A stretch of 64,000 bases of DNA from Lasioglossum baleicum (GCF_051020765.1 NC_134944.1:1240001-1304000), one strand, 5' to 3'; shown: positions 42,601-57,600, counted from the stretch's first letter. Numbers and translations are program-made. The notes: a model not told the origin generated them from the letters alone.

Positions 42601-45600
42601 AGCGGATTTGATGCGGACTTCTGACAAAAATGAGCAGGTGTACAATTTGAAAACAAAGTGAAACAGTATAAATATTACAAGAATTTTATCATACTGTTTT
42701 ATTTCACTTAAGCTTGTTTCAATTTAGGTGGACAATTTTTATTTTGCATAAGAATCCGCTGTCTAATTATTAAACACGTACCATCGGACCCCGGCTCCCC
42801 TTTCACGGAAGTTCCCTTTGGTCCAGGCGATCCAGGAGGACCGGCAGGTCCTGGAGGACCAGGTGGCCCGATGTAGCCAACTTTTCCTGGCGAGCCTGGC
42901 GTTCCTGAATGTCCCATTGGACCAGGAGGACCTAAATCGGAAGAAATCATTGTTAAAAATATCTGAATTGCTTCTTCAGAATAGATTGACCGAAAAATTT
43001 CGAAAAATCTGATCATCAGGATCAGGGGTACTCTAATAAATATTAACAAACCTAAATCTCCCTGAATTCCAACGTTTCCTTCGATTATCTCGTCGAGTTC
43101 CGGTATGTATTTTCCAGGCTCTCCGGCTGCTCCTTGTTTACCGGGAGCTCCTTGGTTTCCCGGCTCTCCGGGCTCCCCCTAAACATTCGCAATGATTCGA
43201 TTTGCAATGACTTCGAACTTTAGGATATATATACATGGTTACAAGTAGTAGGGTGATATGCTTACGTCAGATCCGGGCCCTCCTGAATTACCAGCATAAC
43301 CTGGAGCACCTTTGTCTCCCTTATCGCCCGGAGGGCCGGTCGGACCGTCTGCACCCTGTTTTCCTCTCGGGCCGTCGCCTCCTTGCTCTCCCTTCATGCC
43401 CTTCACGCCCAGAAACCCTGGACGACCCTGCACAATGATTTTACAATCTCTGAATACAACAATTTCTAAGGAATTTCTCTGTATCAATTGGAAAGAAGGA
43501 TATTTTTCAGCGCTGGCGCGCGGCGATGTGTCACGGTTAATATTAAAATTTCTTTTTTCTCCTACACGCACAGTTTTTTTTTTTAAATTTGTTTTTAAAT
43601 ATTGCATTGTCACCCAGTTCTGTGCTATGTTCAAAGTTTCAAGTCTCTAGCTCATCGGGAAGTGATTTAAAATTCGATTTCAAGATTTGATGCATACGAC
43701 AACGACAACTCGGCAAGCTAATATAAGAGCGTGGTAATAATAATAAAATCAGATATACCACTTACCAGAAGACCTTTAGCACCCAATTCACCCCTCCGTC
43801 CGCGTTCGCCGTAATCCCCTCGCATCCCTTTGTAGCCCTTGATTCCCTTGACAGGCGTGGTTCCGGGTCTCTGGTTGTACGCGGTCGTACTAGAGGGCCC
43901 AGGATCACCCCTGTCTCCCTGATCACCTGGCCCACCCTTCACGCCGTACACTGTGTCACCTGTTTCACCCTGCATCCCCGGCAACCCTCGTTCTCCCAGA
44001 TAACCCTAAGGTCAAAGATCAAACGATAATTCGCGCACATATTTTGTACAGAGTCAACAGAAACAATTAATAGACTGCGGATTTTACGCATTTATGACAA
44101 AAATGAACACGTGCAATCGAAAACGGTGGACGAATTACGAAGATTTATGGACATCAGTGTATTCGTTTCAGCTTGATAAGATTATTAAAAGAAAAAAGAC
44201 ATTTCTGCTTGGCTCTTGTATCTTGCGATCAATGCAGACATTTTTTAGTTTGCATAAGAAAAATTGTCTGCATCGATTTAAAGAAATAGAAACCAGCTTG
44301 AATGTTATTTCTTTCCTTAATGATTTGAATAGAGAAGAAATCATTGTGAAATTGACGTGTTCAATTTTTCAAATTTTCAATTTGATCTACTCAATTTTGC
44401 TGTAAATGCATAAAGATCCGCAGTATAATAATTAAACAATACAACAACGTTTGAACGTAAACAGCGTTTCACTTCGGTGCGTGACGAGTCAGACTCATTC
44501 ACTGTTTTCACTTCAAAAACAACACATTTATTAAGACTATATTGTAACGATTCGAGTTTCAGCGGTTAACTAGACCGCTTTTATTGGATTCTACGCTGTA
44601 CACGAATGCGTGATTCTCGAGATTTGAATTTATATTATACATAGAAGTTCATTAGCTGGCATTGCCTCGAGTGCACAATTCCCCATTATTATTACTCTCC
44701 GTTATCGCGAGGTTTTACTCCTGAGAATACAGCGCTACGTGCCGAATTCAGAGTTCTACAGCCAACTTACAACTTAACAATAAGAATCGTTCGAAAGGGA
44801 TCAAGTACTCTATGCAGATTAACATGTTTTTATTTTTTGTAACTATTGAGCACCCAACCGGAAAATCTGTAAAAATTCACGAACAATAATTAGAACAATA
44901 TATCGGTACTGTAAAAATATAAATGTGGTCGCTCTAGAATTTCCATGTGGAATCTGCATTTTGTCGAATTTTTTGCGGGTTTTGATTTTTTGCAAGCAGG
45001 ATTTTCAAGTTAGAAATCTGAAATAAATCGCGGAGGATGTGTTCGGGTGCTCGACAAGTCTCGGATTTTTCTCAGAATTTCTAAACATCGTTAACCAGAG
45101 AAGATCGATATACAGGGTGTCCCAAAATTCGTGAAAATCCCGAAAGGGGGTGGTTCCTGAGACCATTTCAAGCGACATTTTCCTTTGCAAAAATGTTATC
45201 CGCGGCTTTGTTTAGGAGTTATTAACGAAAAACACGGACCAATCAGAGCGCGCCCTGGCCCGGCGCGCCAAGCCGCGCCGGCAAGCGAGTGTCGCGGTAC
45301 GCCGTGACATCGCATCGTGACGGCGCGGCGGCCCAGGGGGCGCTCTGATTGGTCCGTGTTTTTCGTTAATAACTCCTAAACAAAGCCGCAGTTGACTTTG
45401 GTGCAAAGGAAAATGTCTCTTAGAATGGTCTCAGGAACCACCCCCTTTCGGGATTTTCACGAATTTTGGGACACCCTGTATAAAGTTGAAATTTTCCACT
45501 ACATTTTTAATATACATGTTATCTTCGAATATAATATTATATAATTAGAGCAGAAGTGAAGACAGCGAAATACGAGGGGTTTGGTTGATATTCAACAGAT

Positions 45601-48600
45601 CTCGTCTGACAGAGGATCCAAATTCTATCCAATTTCTCATGTTTTCCCGGACTAATCGCAAGTGAAAGCTACACGCGTGTATTCATCAGTTTGGAGCAGA
45701 GGTTTCGTGTTTCCTAGAAGTTGCCAATCTTCTTCTTCTTCTTCTCTCTCTCTCGAAAGAGAGAGAGGGAGACGACAGCTCGCGTTATCAGTGACAGTCG
45801 CGTCAGCGGATGCCAGCCAGAGCAGTTAGACGAATCGGATTTCAGCAGATGCTGGCTCGTTTCGTGATTAACGATCGACACGTGGCACATCCTTTTGCTA
45901 TTTCTAATACGTACACCTCTGGATCGGTGGACATTTGTAAAAGAAACTTGCCGCGAAATTGTTTACACCAAAGAAACTTCTTGTTAAAGTTTATTTTTAC
46001 ATCGACTCGTCTAGAATAGAATAAGAAAGAAAACCGCATGTCGCGAACAAATAGTTATCGAGATATATGCTGCTACAGTTTTTGCAAAATTTCATTGTGT
46101 GGAGTTGTACGACCCAGATAGCACATGAGTTCTTAAAGTCCTAAAAAGACTTCTTTAAGACCATAAACAGTGTGGTTTTTCTATTAGCATTGGTATTATT
46201 TGTTTGAGTTAGTGTATTTTGCTTCAATTTCAATTTTAATTCCAATTTCAATTTCAATTCAATTTCAATTCCAATTTCGTAGGACATACGGAACATCTTT
46301 AAGACGTCAGAATGTCCATCTGCAGACGTCTCTGTGCTATCTGGGTACAGACAAAAGCCTACTACTGTATACCTGTAGCAGTAAGTCAACCTGATATCGT
46401 GGACAAACGAAAAAAGGGCATTTGTAGCTTTTACAATTACACAACTTGACAATTCTAAATAATCACCTAAAACTAAAACATCTCTCTACAATTCTAAATG
46501 ATCACCATTTACTTTTTATACACCCTGTACAATACTGATTACACGATTGTTCCTCGGCAATTTTTACGAAGACCGTGTAAGGGAATTCCACCGCGAGCGG
46601 TTTATCTCGAATTCTTTTCCCTTCTTGTTCGTCTGCTTCCCGGCATGCCCGTTAAATATTATACCGAGGAATACTCGGTCGACCAGACGATATTTCATGC
46701 GAGCAGGTGGCGTTTCGCCAAAAGGAACGAGACGTGCCCAGGGCCCGAAAGCGTTCTACCTCCGTCGCTCTTGTTGGTTTGTTCGTTTCTCCTGCTTTCT
46801 CTTGAGGGAAGCGTGGTACAGCGGGACAAACCTAAACTCTCGTAAGAGAGGTTCACGAACCTCTGGTTGGCCCGATCGGTCCGGTCGTTACGGTACCCGA
46901 GGTGGTACCAGAGGTAACAACGAGAGTTGTTTCAGTACTCACCATGTCCCCGGTATCTCCTGGTAGGCCCATCTCGCCTGGAATCCCGTACGAGCCCGGG
47001 TAACCCTGAGGACAACATTTCAGTGAACGGATTTATGCAATCAACTTCATTATAAAATAATATTATCAGTAGACACAGCGGATCTGAATGCAAAATAAAC
47101 ATTTCCTACCGGAATTGCGACAGACGTTTAGGCAATGTACTTTACGACTTTAGAATTTTAGAATTTTACGATTTTACAAATTTACAACTCTAGAATTTTA
47201 CAATTTCGCGATTTAACAACTTTAGAATTTTAGAATTTCACGATTTTAGAACTTTACAACTCTAGAATTTTAGAATTTCACGATTTTAGAACTTTACAAC
47301 TCTAGAATTTTACAATTTCACGATTTTAGAACTTTCCAACTCTAGAATTTCACAATTTTACAATTTCAACGTTTTACAACTTTAGAATTTTACAATTTCG
47401 CAGTTTTACAACTTTAGAATTTTACAATTTCGCAACTTAACAACTTTAGAATTTTAGAATTTCACGATTTTAGAACTTTACAACTCTAGAATTTTACAAT
47501 TTTACAATTTCAACGTTTTACAACTTTAGAATTTTACAATTTTGCAGTTATACAACTTTAGAATTTTAGAATTTCACGATTTTAGAACTTTACAACTCTA
47601 GAATTTTACAATTTTACAATTTCAACGTTTTACAACTTTAGAATTTTACAATTTCGCAATTTAACAACTTTAGAATTTTACAATTTCGCCAATTTAAAAT
47701 TTTAATAATGTCTAAAACAATATCATAACTAGACAGCGGATCTGAATGCGAAATAAAAATGTTCTACCTGAATTGCAACAGACTAGAGCGAAATGGAAAT
47801 ATATTTCCTCTCTTAATACATTTAATAGGTTGAAAATAATACAACAGTATATTTTGAAACTCCTCTAATGCTTTTACTGTCTTAAATTGCACCTATTCAT
47901 TTTTGTCACAAATACATAAAATCCGCTGTCTAATCATAATCCGTATTAACTTGTCTCGAAATATATTGTACATGTATAACAAAATTTAATGAAACGTCTA
48001 CTGTCTTTGCTTCGAAACAGTTTTCTGGTAAATTGGTTCGGTTTGGTAGAATCAAGTGCTAGATTACCTCGAGTCCATTGATTCCCGGGGTACCGCGGAC
48101 ACCTTTCGCGCCGACGGAGTTGATACCACCGTCTCCAGGTTCTCCACTTGGTCCGTAATCACCTACAGCACCCGGAGGACCACGAGCACCATAGACTCCC
48201 GGCATTCCTGGTGCACCAGCACGTCCATCGGTCCCGTTGCAACCATCCAGACCGTCAGGTCCCATCACACCGTATAGGCCAGTGTGCCCCTGCACCCCAT
48301 AATTTAATTAGTCCCTTATTAATAAATTAATTTAATGCTATAAGATCGTTTTTCCGATTTTGACCGACGTTTCTCTCCATTTTTTCGGGAACCGTTCGTT
48401 CTACGACAAAATGTAATAGAACACCAAGGACGCAGCCTGTCCAGATCTACAGGTTTTGTATAACAAATTTTTCGATACGGTCAATAGTTTCTAAGATATT
48501 CGGAAAAAAACGATTTTATCAACCTGAAATTAATCATTCATTTGGTCCGACGTTTTCCTCAATTTTCTCGAAAACCGTCTGTTTTACGAAAAAAGTAATA

Positions 48601-51600
48601 AAACAGAAAAGATGCAGAATTTGCGGATCTACAAATTTTGTTTAACATATTTTTCGACGCGACGTATAGTTTCGAAAATATTCGAGAAAAAAGTTTTTAC
48701 GAGCATTAAATTCATTATTTTAATGTTTCATTCATTTGGTCCGGCGTTTTTCTCAATTTTCTTGGAAATCGTTCGATTCACGAAGAAAAGTGATACGACA
48801 TCAAAGACGCAGCTCGTCGAGATCTACAGACTTCGTTTAACACATTGTCCGCCGCGGTCAATCGTTTATAAAATATTCGAGAAAAACGATTTTATCAGCA
48901 TCTATGTAAGCTTTATACGAACCGAGAGTCCGGGAGATCCGGGAAATCCTTGTATACCTTGATCGCCCTGAAAAGAAAACAGAGATTAGTTGCAATATAA
49001 TATAATATAATATAATATAATATAATATAATATAATATAATATAATATAATATAATATAATATAATATAATAATATAGTGAAATATAAAATCAGTGGTTC
49101 TAAAATATTTAATTACTTGAAACGATATTGCACGTTTTATCAATATAAAATGTACAATCCGTCTGGTTTTGCTTTCTTTTATAATTTTGGAAGGTGCAGA
49201 CTACTTACGACTTACGCGAACGTTAACTGTAAAGCAGGCTGTAAAAAAGAATCAAGATTTTCGAGTTTGCAATTTTTAAAAGACATTTATAACTTCCAGT
49301 GATTGCTTCCAAAGGTCGTAATAAATTTATTAAGATTTCATTACCCTTGAGTGGTATAGTGTTTTATCAAATTAGAAATCATCATCCCAGAACCTCTCCA
49401 AAATTTAATATTTTATTCAGTGTATTATTTCAGACTAAATAACCCAAATGTCCTGAAGAAACGAAAAAAATTGATATCTGCAATTTTCAAATTGATATCT
49501 GAATATCTAATATTTGATAAAACATTTAAATATTAAATATTACATTTATATAAACAATCGAAATGTTCTTAAAAAATGATATCTACAATTTTCAAATATT
49601 TGCAATTTTTTTTAGAACAAAGTACCGAAAGTTAGGGCACAGAAATTATGTTTGGGTCTCTCGTGACCCCAGTACAGCAGTTAGGGGTTGAGATACGGAA
49701 TCCAATAAATTTTAATTGAACGTAAAATCAATATAACATTGGTACGCATGCGATTTCGCATTCACGAGTTCCGCAAATACATCGACAATGTGTATTATTT
49801 ACATTAATATCCTCAATGACAGACTGGCGCGTTTATAAAAAGAATCGGCTTCATGGTTGCGCGATTGCCGCCTACTGTAACACATTTGTGCGAGCATGGT
49901 GCATCTGTAATTGAGCAGAAACGATTATAACATCGCACCCTTGATTCGCTGTGAGGCCATCTAATCAGTCTCGCAACAATCGAACATTTCCTGATCTGTG
50001 AAAACTGCGAAATTCCGGCTATCAGTAGACTGCGATTTTCTTCCGGGTAGAATAAAGTGTGCGTCGTTAAAATTTCTTTACAATTTTCTCGAAAACCGCT
50101 CGTTTTACAACAAAAAGTGATACAACATAAAAGATGCAGAATTTGCAGGTCTACACATTTTGTTTAACATATTTTTCGACGCGGCTAATAGTTTCGAAGA
50201 TATTCATTAAATTCATTATTTTAATGTTTAATTCACTTGGTTCGACGTTATTCAGAATTATCTCGGAAACCGTTCGTTCTACGAGAAAAAGTGATGGGAC
50301 ATAAAAAATGCAGAATGTACATATCTACAGATCTTGTTTAACACATTTTTCGACGCGGCTGATAGTTTAGGAGATACTCGAGAAAAACTATTATTATCAG
50401 CATTAAATTGATCATTTTACTGTTTCATTTATTTGGTCCGACGTTTCTCTCAATTATTTGCGGAAACCGTTCGTTCTACGAGAAAAAGTGATACAACATA
50501 AAAGATGCAGAATTTGCAGATCTACAGATTTTGTTTAACATATTTTTTGACCCGGTGAATAGTTTCGAAGATATATAATGCAACATAATTGCGTGCGTCG
50601 CATTTTGCCCCTGCATTTCTTTCATTTAAATAACATAGATTGAAAATCGTCTTGCCTTTTACATTTCTTATGATCTGAAATAAAAATTGCATATTTGTGC
50701 GAACGCATTAGATGTCTAAAGTTGAAGCTACAGTGGAAAATTCTGGGCTTCGCGAGATGATCTTCCGTTACGCAGAACGCACTTATCTGGCGCGCGATTA
50801 CGCACACGAATATAAACTTTAGAATACGCATAAAAAAGGAGCAGCTTTATCAGCTCGCTTGTTACACAACTTCCAAGAAACGTGCCCGATTGAGGATACA
50901 TTCCGTAACACACGAAAATAGTTGCGCGTTACTTCATCACGTAAATTGAAACGTCAACTAATCTAATTAACCATTTATTTGAACGTCGATCGAACGGCTT
51001 GAATTTTTTGGAGATTCTAGGAGGATTAGTTTACTAGCCAATCTGTAACTAATTTCTTTAAAAACATTGTTATTCGGTAAAATGTGTAATAAAGTTTATG
51101 TGACTAACATAAGTAGCAAGGGTTGCGTTAATATGATTGGATTCGTTTGGATTGTTCAGTTCAGTTGAAGAGATTCGTAAAATTCAACAAGAACACTACA
51201 TAGTATGTAATCGTTAAAGTAAAAATACCACAGCATGTTATGCACCACCCTGACCGATAACGAAACGGAATGAAAAATGTGAACTGCAATTGTTGGTGCA
51301 TAGAGCGGGATCTATCGAAAATCTAAGTAATCATTTCCAATTCGTTATCGACGTATTGTTGATTTGCCGGTACATTTCACGGGCGATAAGGGACATCGAA
51401 AGTTGATAACGCGAATGAAACGGATACACGCAGCGGAGTCCTACGCGCTCGTTCGTCCTCTCGTATCGCCGAGTGCGGGGGTGAGAAACGTTTCCGTTCT
51501 ACAATCAACAGCGCATCATTTTAATCTAATACTTCGCAGTTTCTGACCACTATTTCGTAGTGCACAATGTATAGAAATAGCGTAAATAGTACTCAATTTC

Positions 51601-54600
51601 TCTTCGGTTACCTTCAACGTTGAACAAGTAGCCATAACAATAAACTGAATCGATACTGTTTTTCATAAAAATGACATGAATCGTTGGTAGAACGGGTAGA
51701 ATGAGTTGAACATATTTTACAAGAAAATATCTCGACCGTAAACAAAAATCGTACCACGTTAAAAATGAACATGTTCGATTTATGTAATTTAATTTAAAAT
51801 TATCAAAATATTAAAAATTTCAATATCAATTTAAAATTATTCTAGCTCGGAAGGAATGTTTCATTTTCCAGTCAAAACAGCTCTTATAAATCAAAATTAT
51901 AAAAATTACTCTTAGTTTTCTAAAATTAATTTAAACTTGTAATTTCCCTCAGTTTAGATTATTAAATATGTATGTATCTCTAATCTTAAATCTTAATTTT
52001 TAAAAATTATGTTCAACTTGAAATTTCCCTCTATTTATACTTGAAATTTTCATCAGTTTAAACTTGAAACTTCCCTCAATTTAAACTTGAATTTTCCCTC
52101 AATTTAGATTATTAAATATATCAATATCTAATCTGTTCTATCTTAATTTTTAAAAATTATTTTCAACTTTAAATTTCCCTCAAATTAAACTTGAAATTTC
52201 CCTTCATTTAAACTTGAAATTTCCCATAATTTGGACTTGAAACTTCCCTCGAAATGGCAAAAAGCAACAGAAGAGAATGGAAAGTATGTTATTGAATAAA
52301 TCTATGAATAAATATTTGAACTTCAGCTTTCAATTTTAATTTACAAACGCTACAAACTTTCGTTCCAGCCCAATATTATACAGGGTGTTGCGCAGAATTG
52401 TTTCAGGCCATAGCTCGCTATTGATGCGTTCACGAAGAAATGCCAAAGGAGAAAGAGTCTTCATTCCGCTGTTTTTTTTTTTTTATAAAAGTGCAACGGT
52501 ACACGTGCAATTAACGATAGCATCGTTTCTTTAAATGGAAATGCATTATAGCTTTTGTTACACAGATCGCTCGTAATAATCCTAAGCAAGTTCCATCTTG
52601 AAAAACAAAGTTGAGCTCTGTAAGTCCTCCAATCCTCCACTTGCAAGAACGGCATTTACATTAAATGATGTCGTTTCTCGAGCCCTACAACTTTCGTACG
52701 CAACATTTTCTCGTACTGTTTCGAGATAACCAAGAAAAGAAAACATTGCCAACAAGAAAGATTGATACTAAGAAGTTTAAGTCAATGTGTCAGTGGTATG
52801 GAAACTGGCAGATCAATTTCGCCGCGAGTAAGATTGCAGTTTTGCGGAATTAGGTCGTCCCATTAAATGCACGCGTAGAACAAAACCGAAAGTGGGAGAA
52901 TAATGAAGAAGAGAGGATAGCATACCACGCGTATTGCGATAACGCACTTCCCATTGACAGATCATTCTATGCGCCCAGCAACGTGGAACCGGATGTCCAC
53001 TGATCTCATATTCCGATACGCTCTGCCTCCTGCCCCCACCCTCACCCTTCCTCCCTCTCCCTTCCCTCCTTTAACGTCTGACAGAGTTTTAGCCAACATT
53101 TTCTCCGAATTAATTATAATCGTTTTCATTTTCAACGAGTAACAATTCTTTTTCAATGGAGATACTACCCTCCCCACACTATGAATTTTTTTTCCAATCG
53201 TGCGAGACATTACAGCGGTAATATTTATTTTTAACTTCCTCGTAACATGTAATATACCGTGTGAGGCACCTAAAAAACTCGGCTGCTATTGGTTTTAGGA
53301 AAAAATGCATCAGATGGAACTTGCTTGGTTTCGAGGGGGCATCGATAATTAAATAAAAAGAATGAAACATCGAAGTAATAAATGAACGAGGCATTCTTCA
53401 AAAAGGTGTACCATTAACTGGTGCTACGGTGCTAGTAACTCGCTATAGTTCGAGTAATCAACTAATCAGAAGCGTATAAAAAAACATCCAGCCTCTCCAC
53501 GTATCAACAGTTTACATTTACATTGTAGATATTTGTATGCACGTATATGCACATTGTATGTATGTATACTCTCAATCCAAGATACTCGAGTAGAGACATT
53601 ACTAAGAACTAAAGAGTGTCATACGATCGCACTGTAAAATGAGCATGTGTATAAAGATGCTTCATAAACACGTCATCGTAGGAGGAATGTGTACTCCGAA
53701 GTACACTTTGTGTATCATCCCTCTTTCTCTCAAGAGTTCAATCATCTTATCGCAACCCTTGCTACTTATGTTCGTCGCGTAAACTTTGTTACAGTCTATA
53801 CTTGCCGGGTGGTTCAATAACTTTCACTAACTCGAATATTTTCGCTATTAGGCAGAGATTTTTCTCAATTTTTTCAAGAACTGTTCATTCTATGAGAAAT
53901 AGTGATGGGACATAAAATACGCAGTCTGCCCAGATCTACAGATTTTGTTGAACATATTTTTCGACGCGGCTGATAGTTTAGGAGATAGACGAGAAAAATT
54001 ATTATTGTCAACATTAAATTGATCATTTTAATGTTTCTTCATTTGGTCCGACCTATTTCTCAATTTTCTCGGAAACCGTTCATTTTACGAGAAAAAGTGA
54101 TACATCATAAAACATGCAGAATGTACAGATCTACAAATTTTGTTAAACATATTTTTCTACGCGGCTGATAGTTTCGAAGATATTCGAGAAAAACAATTTT
54201 ATGAGCATTAAATTAATTATTTTAAAGTTTCATTCATTTGGGCCGACATTTTTCTCAATTTTCTCGAAAACCGTTCGTTCTACGGGAAAAAGTAATGAGA
54301 CATAAAAGTCGCGGCCTGTCCAGATCTGCATATTTTGTTTAACATATTTTTCGACTCGGCGAATAGTTTTGAAGATATTCTGTGTCTCCGAACCGGCCAG
54401 GCGAGTGGTTCAAAGTGCGAATGTCACGCAGGGTTAATGGCACGTAACGTCTATGTATGTATATCGGAGGAGGATAGGTTGAAACGCGACAAAGAGAGGC
54501 GTATCGACGGTGAAACAGAGATTTCTTTATCGGAGCTTAGATACCCTACTTCGTCGAAACGAAACGGAACGAACAAAACAAAGATTTCACGTTTTGTATA

Positions 54601-57600
54601 TACAAATTCCAATTTGTAAGATGCTTCTGTCCGTCGGAAGTGGCCTTTTTCTTATTTCCTTCTTTATAACGCGTCGTCTCGACTTCATTTTATTATTTGA
54701 ATTAATCATGGGCACATGTGGAAGCCATAAAGTAATGGTTTCCAGAGATACGTCGATGCTGGTTGAAATGAATTCCATATAATGTTGAAATAACGAGTTC
54801 TATCCAACGAAAACGATTTTGAAAATTCCGTAAAAATTGCATTGAATTAATTTAGACTTGAATTTTGACTTGGACCACTTAATTACGGTTTTCCAGGGAT
54901 ACGTCGACGATGATTGAAATGAATTCGATTTCGAATAATTAAAACGATTTGGAAAATTCCATAAAAATTGCGTTGAATCAATTTAGACTTGAATTTTGCC
55001 CTGGACCACTTAATTATGGTTTTTCAGGGATACGTCGATGATGATTGAAATGAAAACGATTTACAAAATTCCGTAATAATTGCATTGAATCAATTTAGAC
55101 TTGAATTTTGCCTTGGACCACTTAATTATGGTTTTTCAGGGATACGTCGATGATGATTGAAATGAAAACGATTTACAAAATTCCGTAATAATTGCATTGA
55201 ATCAATTTAGACTTGAATTTTGCCTTGGACCACTTAATTATGGTTTTTCAGGGATACGTCGATGATGATTGAAATGAAAACGATTTACAAAATTCCGTAA
55301 TAATTGCATTGAATCAATTTAGACTTGAATTTTGCCTTGGACCACTTAATTATGGGTTTCCAGGAATACGTCGATGATGATTAAAATGAATTCGATATGG
55401 AATAATGAAAACGATTTTGAAAATTCCGTAAAAATTGCATTGAATCAATTTAGACTTGAATTTTGACTTGGACCACTTAATTACGGTTTTCCAGGGATAC
55501 GTCGATGATGATTGAAATTAATTCGATTTCGATTAATGAAAACGATTTTGAAAATTCCATAAAAATTGCGTTGAATCAATTTAGACTTGAATTTTGCCTT
55601 GGACCACTTAATTATGGTTTTTCAGGGATACGTCGATGATGATTGAAATGAAAACGATTTTGAAAATTCTGTAAAAATTGCATTGAATCAATTTAGACTT
55701 GAATTTTGACTTGGACCACTTAATTATGGGTTTCCAGGAATACGTCGATGATGATTGAAATGAATTCGATATGGAATAATGAAAACGATTTTGAAAATTT
55801 CATAAAAATTGCATTGAATTAATTTAGACTTGAATTTTGACTTGGACCACTTAATTACGGTTTTCCAGGGATACGTCGATGATGATTGAAATTAATTCGA
55901 TTTCGATTAATGAAAACTACTTCGAAAATTTCGTAAAAATTGCGTTGAATCAATTCATACTTGAGTTTTGCCTTGGACCACTTAATTATGGTTTTCCAGG
56001 GATACGTCGATGATGGCGAGCAATCTCGGAGTATGATTGCAACAGGAAGGGCCGCGCGCTTCCAGCGATAATTCGTGCCAATCCTGATAACGAGACAACG
56101 ACGTAGACGATCTCTCATCGGGCCAGTGGAAAAAGTGAGTCGCACGTGGGTATCCACGTAATATGTTATATCTGGGTAATCGTTACGTAGATAGGGATCA
56201 ATGCCAAATGCCAGAGGAACGTGAGATGCTGTAATTTATCATTAACGCCTACGTCCTGAACCGGGCCGAATCATTAACCCAAAGCGCAGAGAACTGTGCC
56301 ATATTCCCACTACTCTCTCCCCTACCGTGCAATTTTCAAGCGCAGCGTCTGCCCGCTGATTGTCCCAGCAATCATGGATAGATTTTCCACATTTTCCACC
56401 GGTTCGATTAATCCTGTTGTGTTCTGTTTTTCGGGAACCTTAATTTCTTTCATCGATTTTCCGAAAAATTGTATGCCAAATGCAGCAAACGATGCATCGT
56501 TGGGTTCGGAAGCTTGATTTTTGATGATTTTCGATGGGAATAGTACTTTCTAGGTGATTTTTCTTTAATTTCTTTTTAGTTTTAGTTTTTCGGGCAGAAA
56601 CGTTCATTCTTTTTTATCGATTTTTAAAAAAATTGTATGCAAAGTGCTTGTGAAGCTGGATTTTTTATCATTTTCACCGGGAATGTCAGGTCGATGTTTG
56701 TTCTCAAAAGTTACGGCCCTTTTTGAACCTTTTCGCTAAAAACTTTTTGCGAAATGGATGCTGTTTATCTATTAATTTCATTGTGTACTTTCTAGATGTG
56801 TGTGATTTTTCTTTCAATTTCTGAACCGCGAGGAAAATTAGAGTAAAGAAAGAATTTAAAGGTGTTTCTAATTGTTTTAAAACAGAGAATTGATGAATGC
56901 TTATAGAGGATCTTCGGGAATTATGGAGAGCCAGCTGTTTCTATGAGTAACTTCATACGACAATGTTAATCGAGTTATTAAATCTCCTCATTTCTCGAGT
57001 TCCAGGTAACATGCGAATATTTCTCGGGCCGCGTTGAATTCACAATGAAGGCTATAGAGCGAATGCAGTCGGTTGCCCTCGTAAAACCATCTGATTATTC
57101 CGTATCCACGCAGAAACCTATATCAAAACAGCGTCAATATAAGAGACCGAGCGTGGGAGGACAATTCGCGTCTTTGCTGTCGAAAATGTCGGCGGACGTG
57201 GGTGGAACGTGCGAGATGACAAGAGGAAGAACAATATCATCGATATGAATCGAGATCCTGGCCTCGAGGAATTTTTACGAAACGTACGAAGATATAGGGA
57301 CATCTTATTCTCCTATTCGATCGTATGTATACATTTTATTGTAGACACGTACAGAACACACGAGAATGTATCGGAATATACCTAAATACACTGGAATATA
57401 CGACCTAAATATACTGGAATATGCAAGAATGTACCAGAAGATATTAGAATGTACCAGAATATACCTAAATATACTAGAACATACAAGAATGTACAAGAAT
57501 ATACAAGAATGTACCAGAATATACAAGAATGTACCAGAATATACAAGAATGTACCAGAATAAACAAGAATGCACCAGAATAGACAAGAATGTACCAGAAT

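Larger units (their letters stand above)
44006..46942 (-). other. vkg: 2.9-kb collagen intron, repeat-rich
   Basis: It contains a family D MITE (44072-44432), a fold-back (45109-45481), a CTCTCTCTCGAAAGAGAGAG hairpin (45743-45768), a TTCAAT-type tract (46206-46275) and a short element with ends CCCAGATAGCAC...GTGCTATCTGGG (46110-46346). No coding exon seen. Confidence 0.7.
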
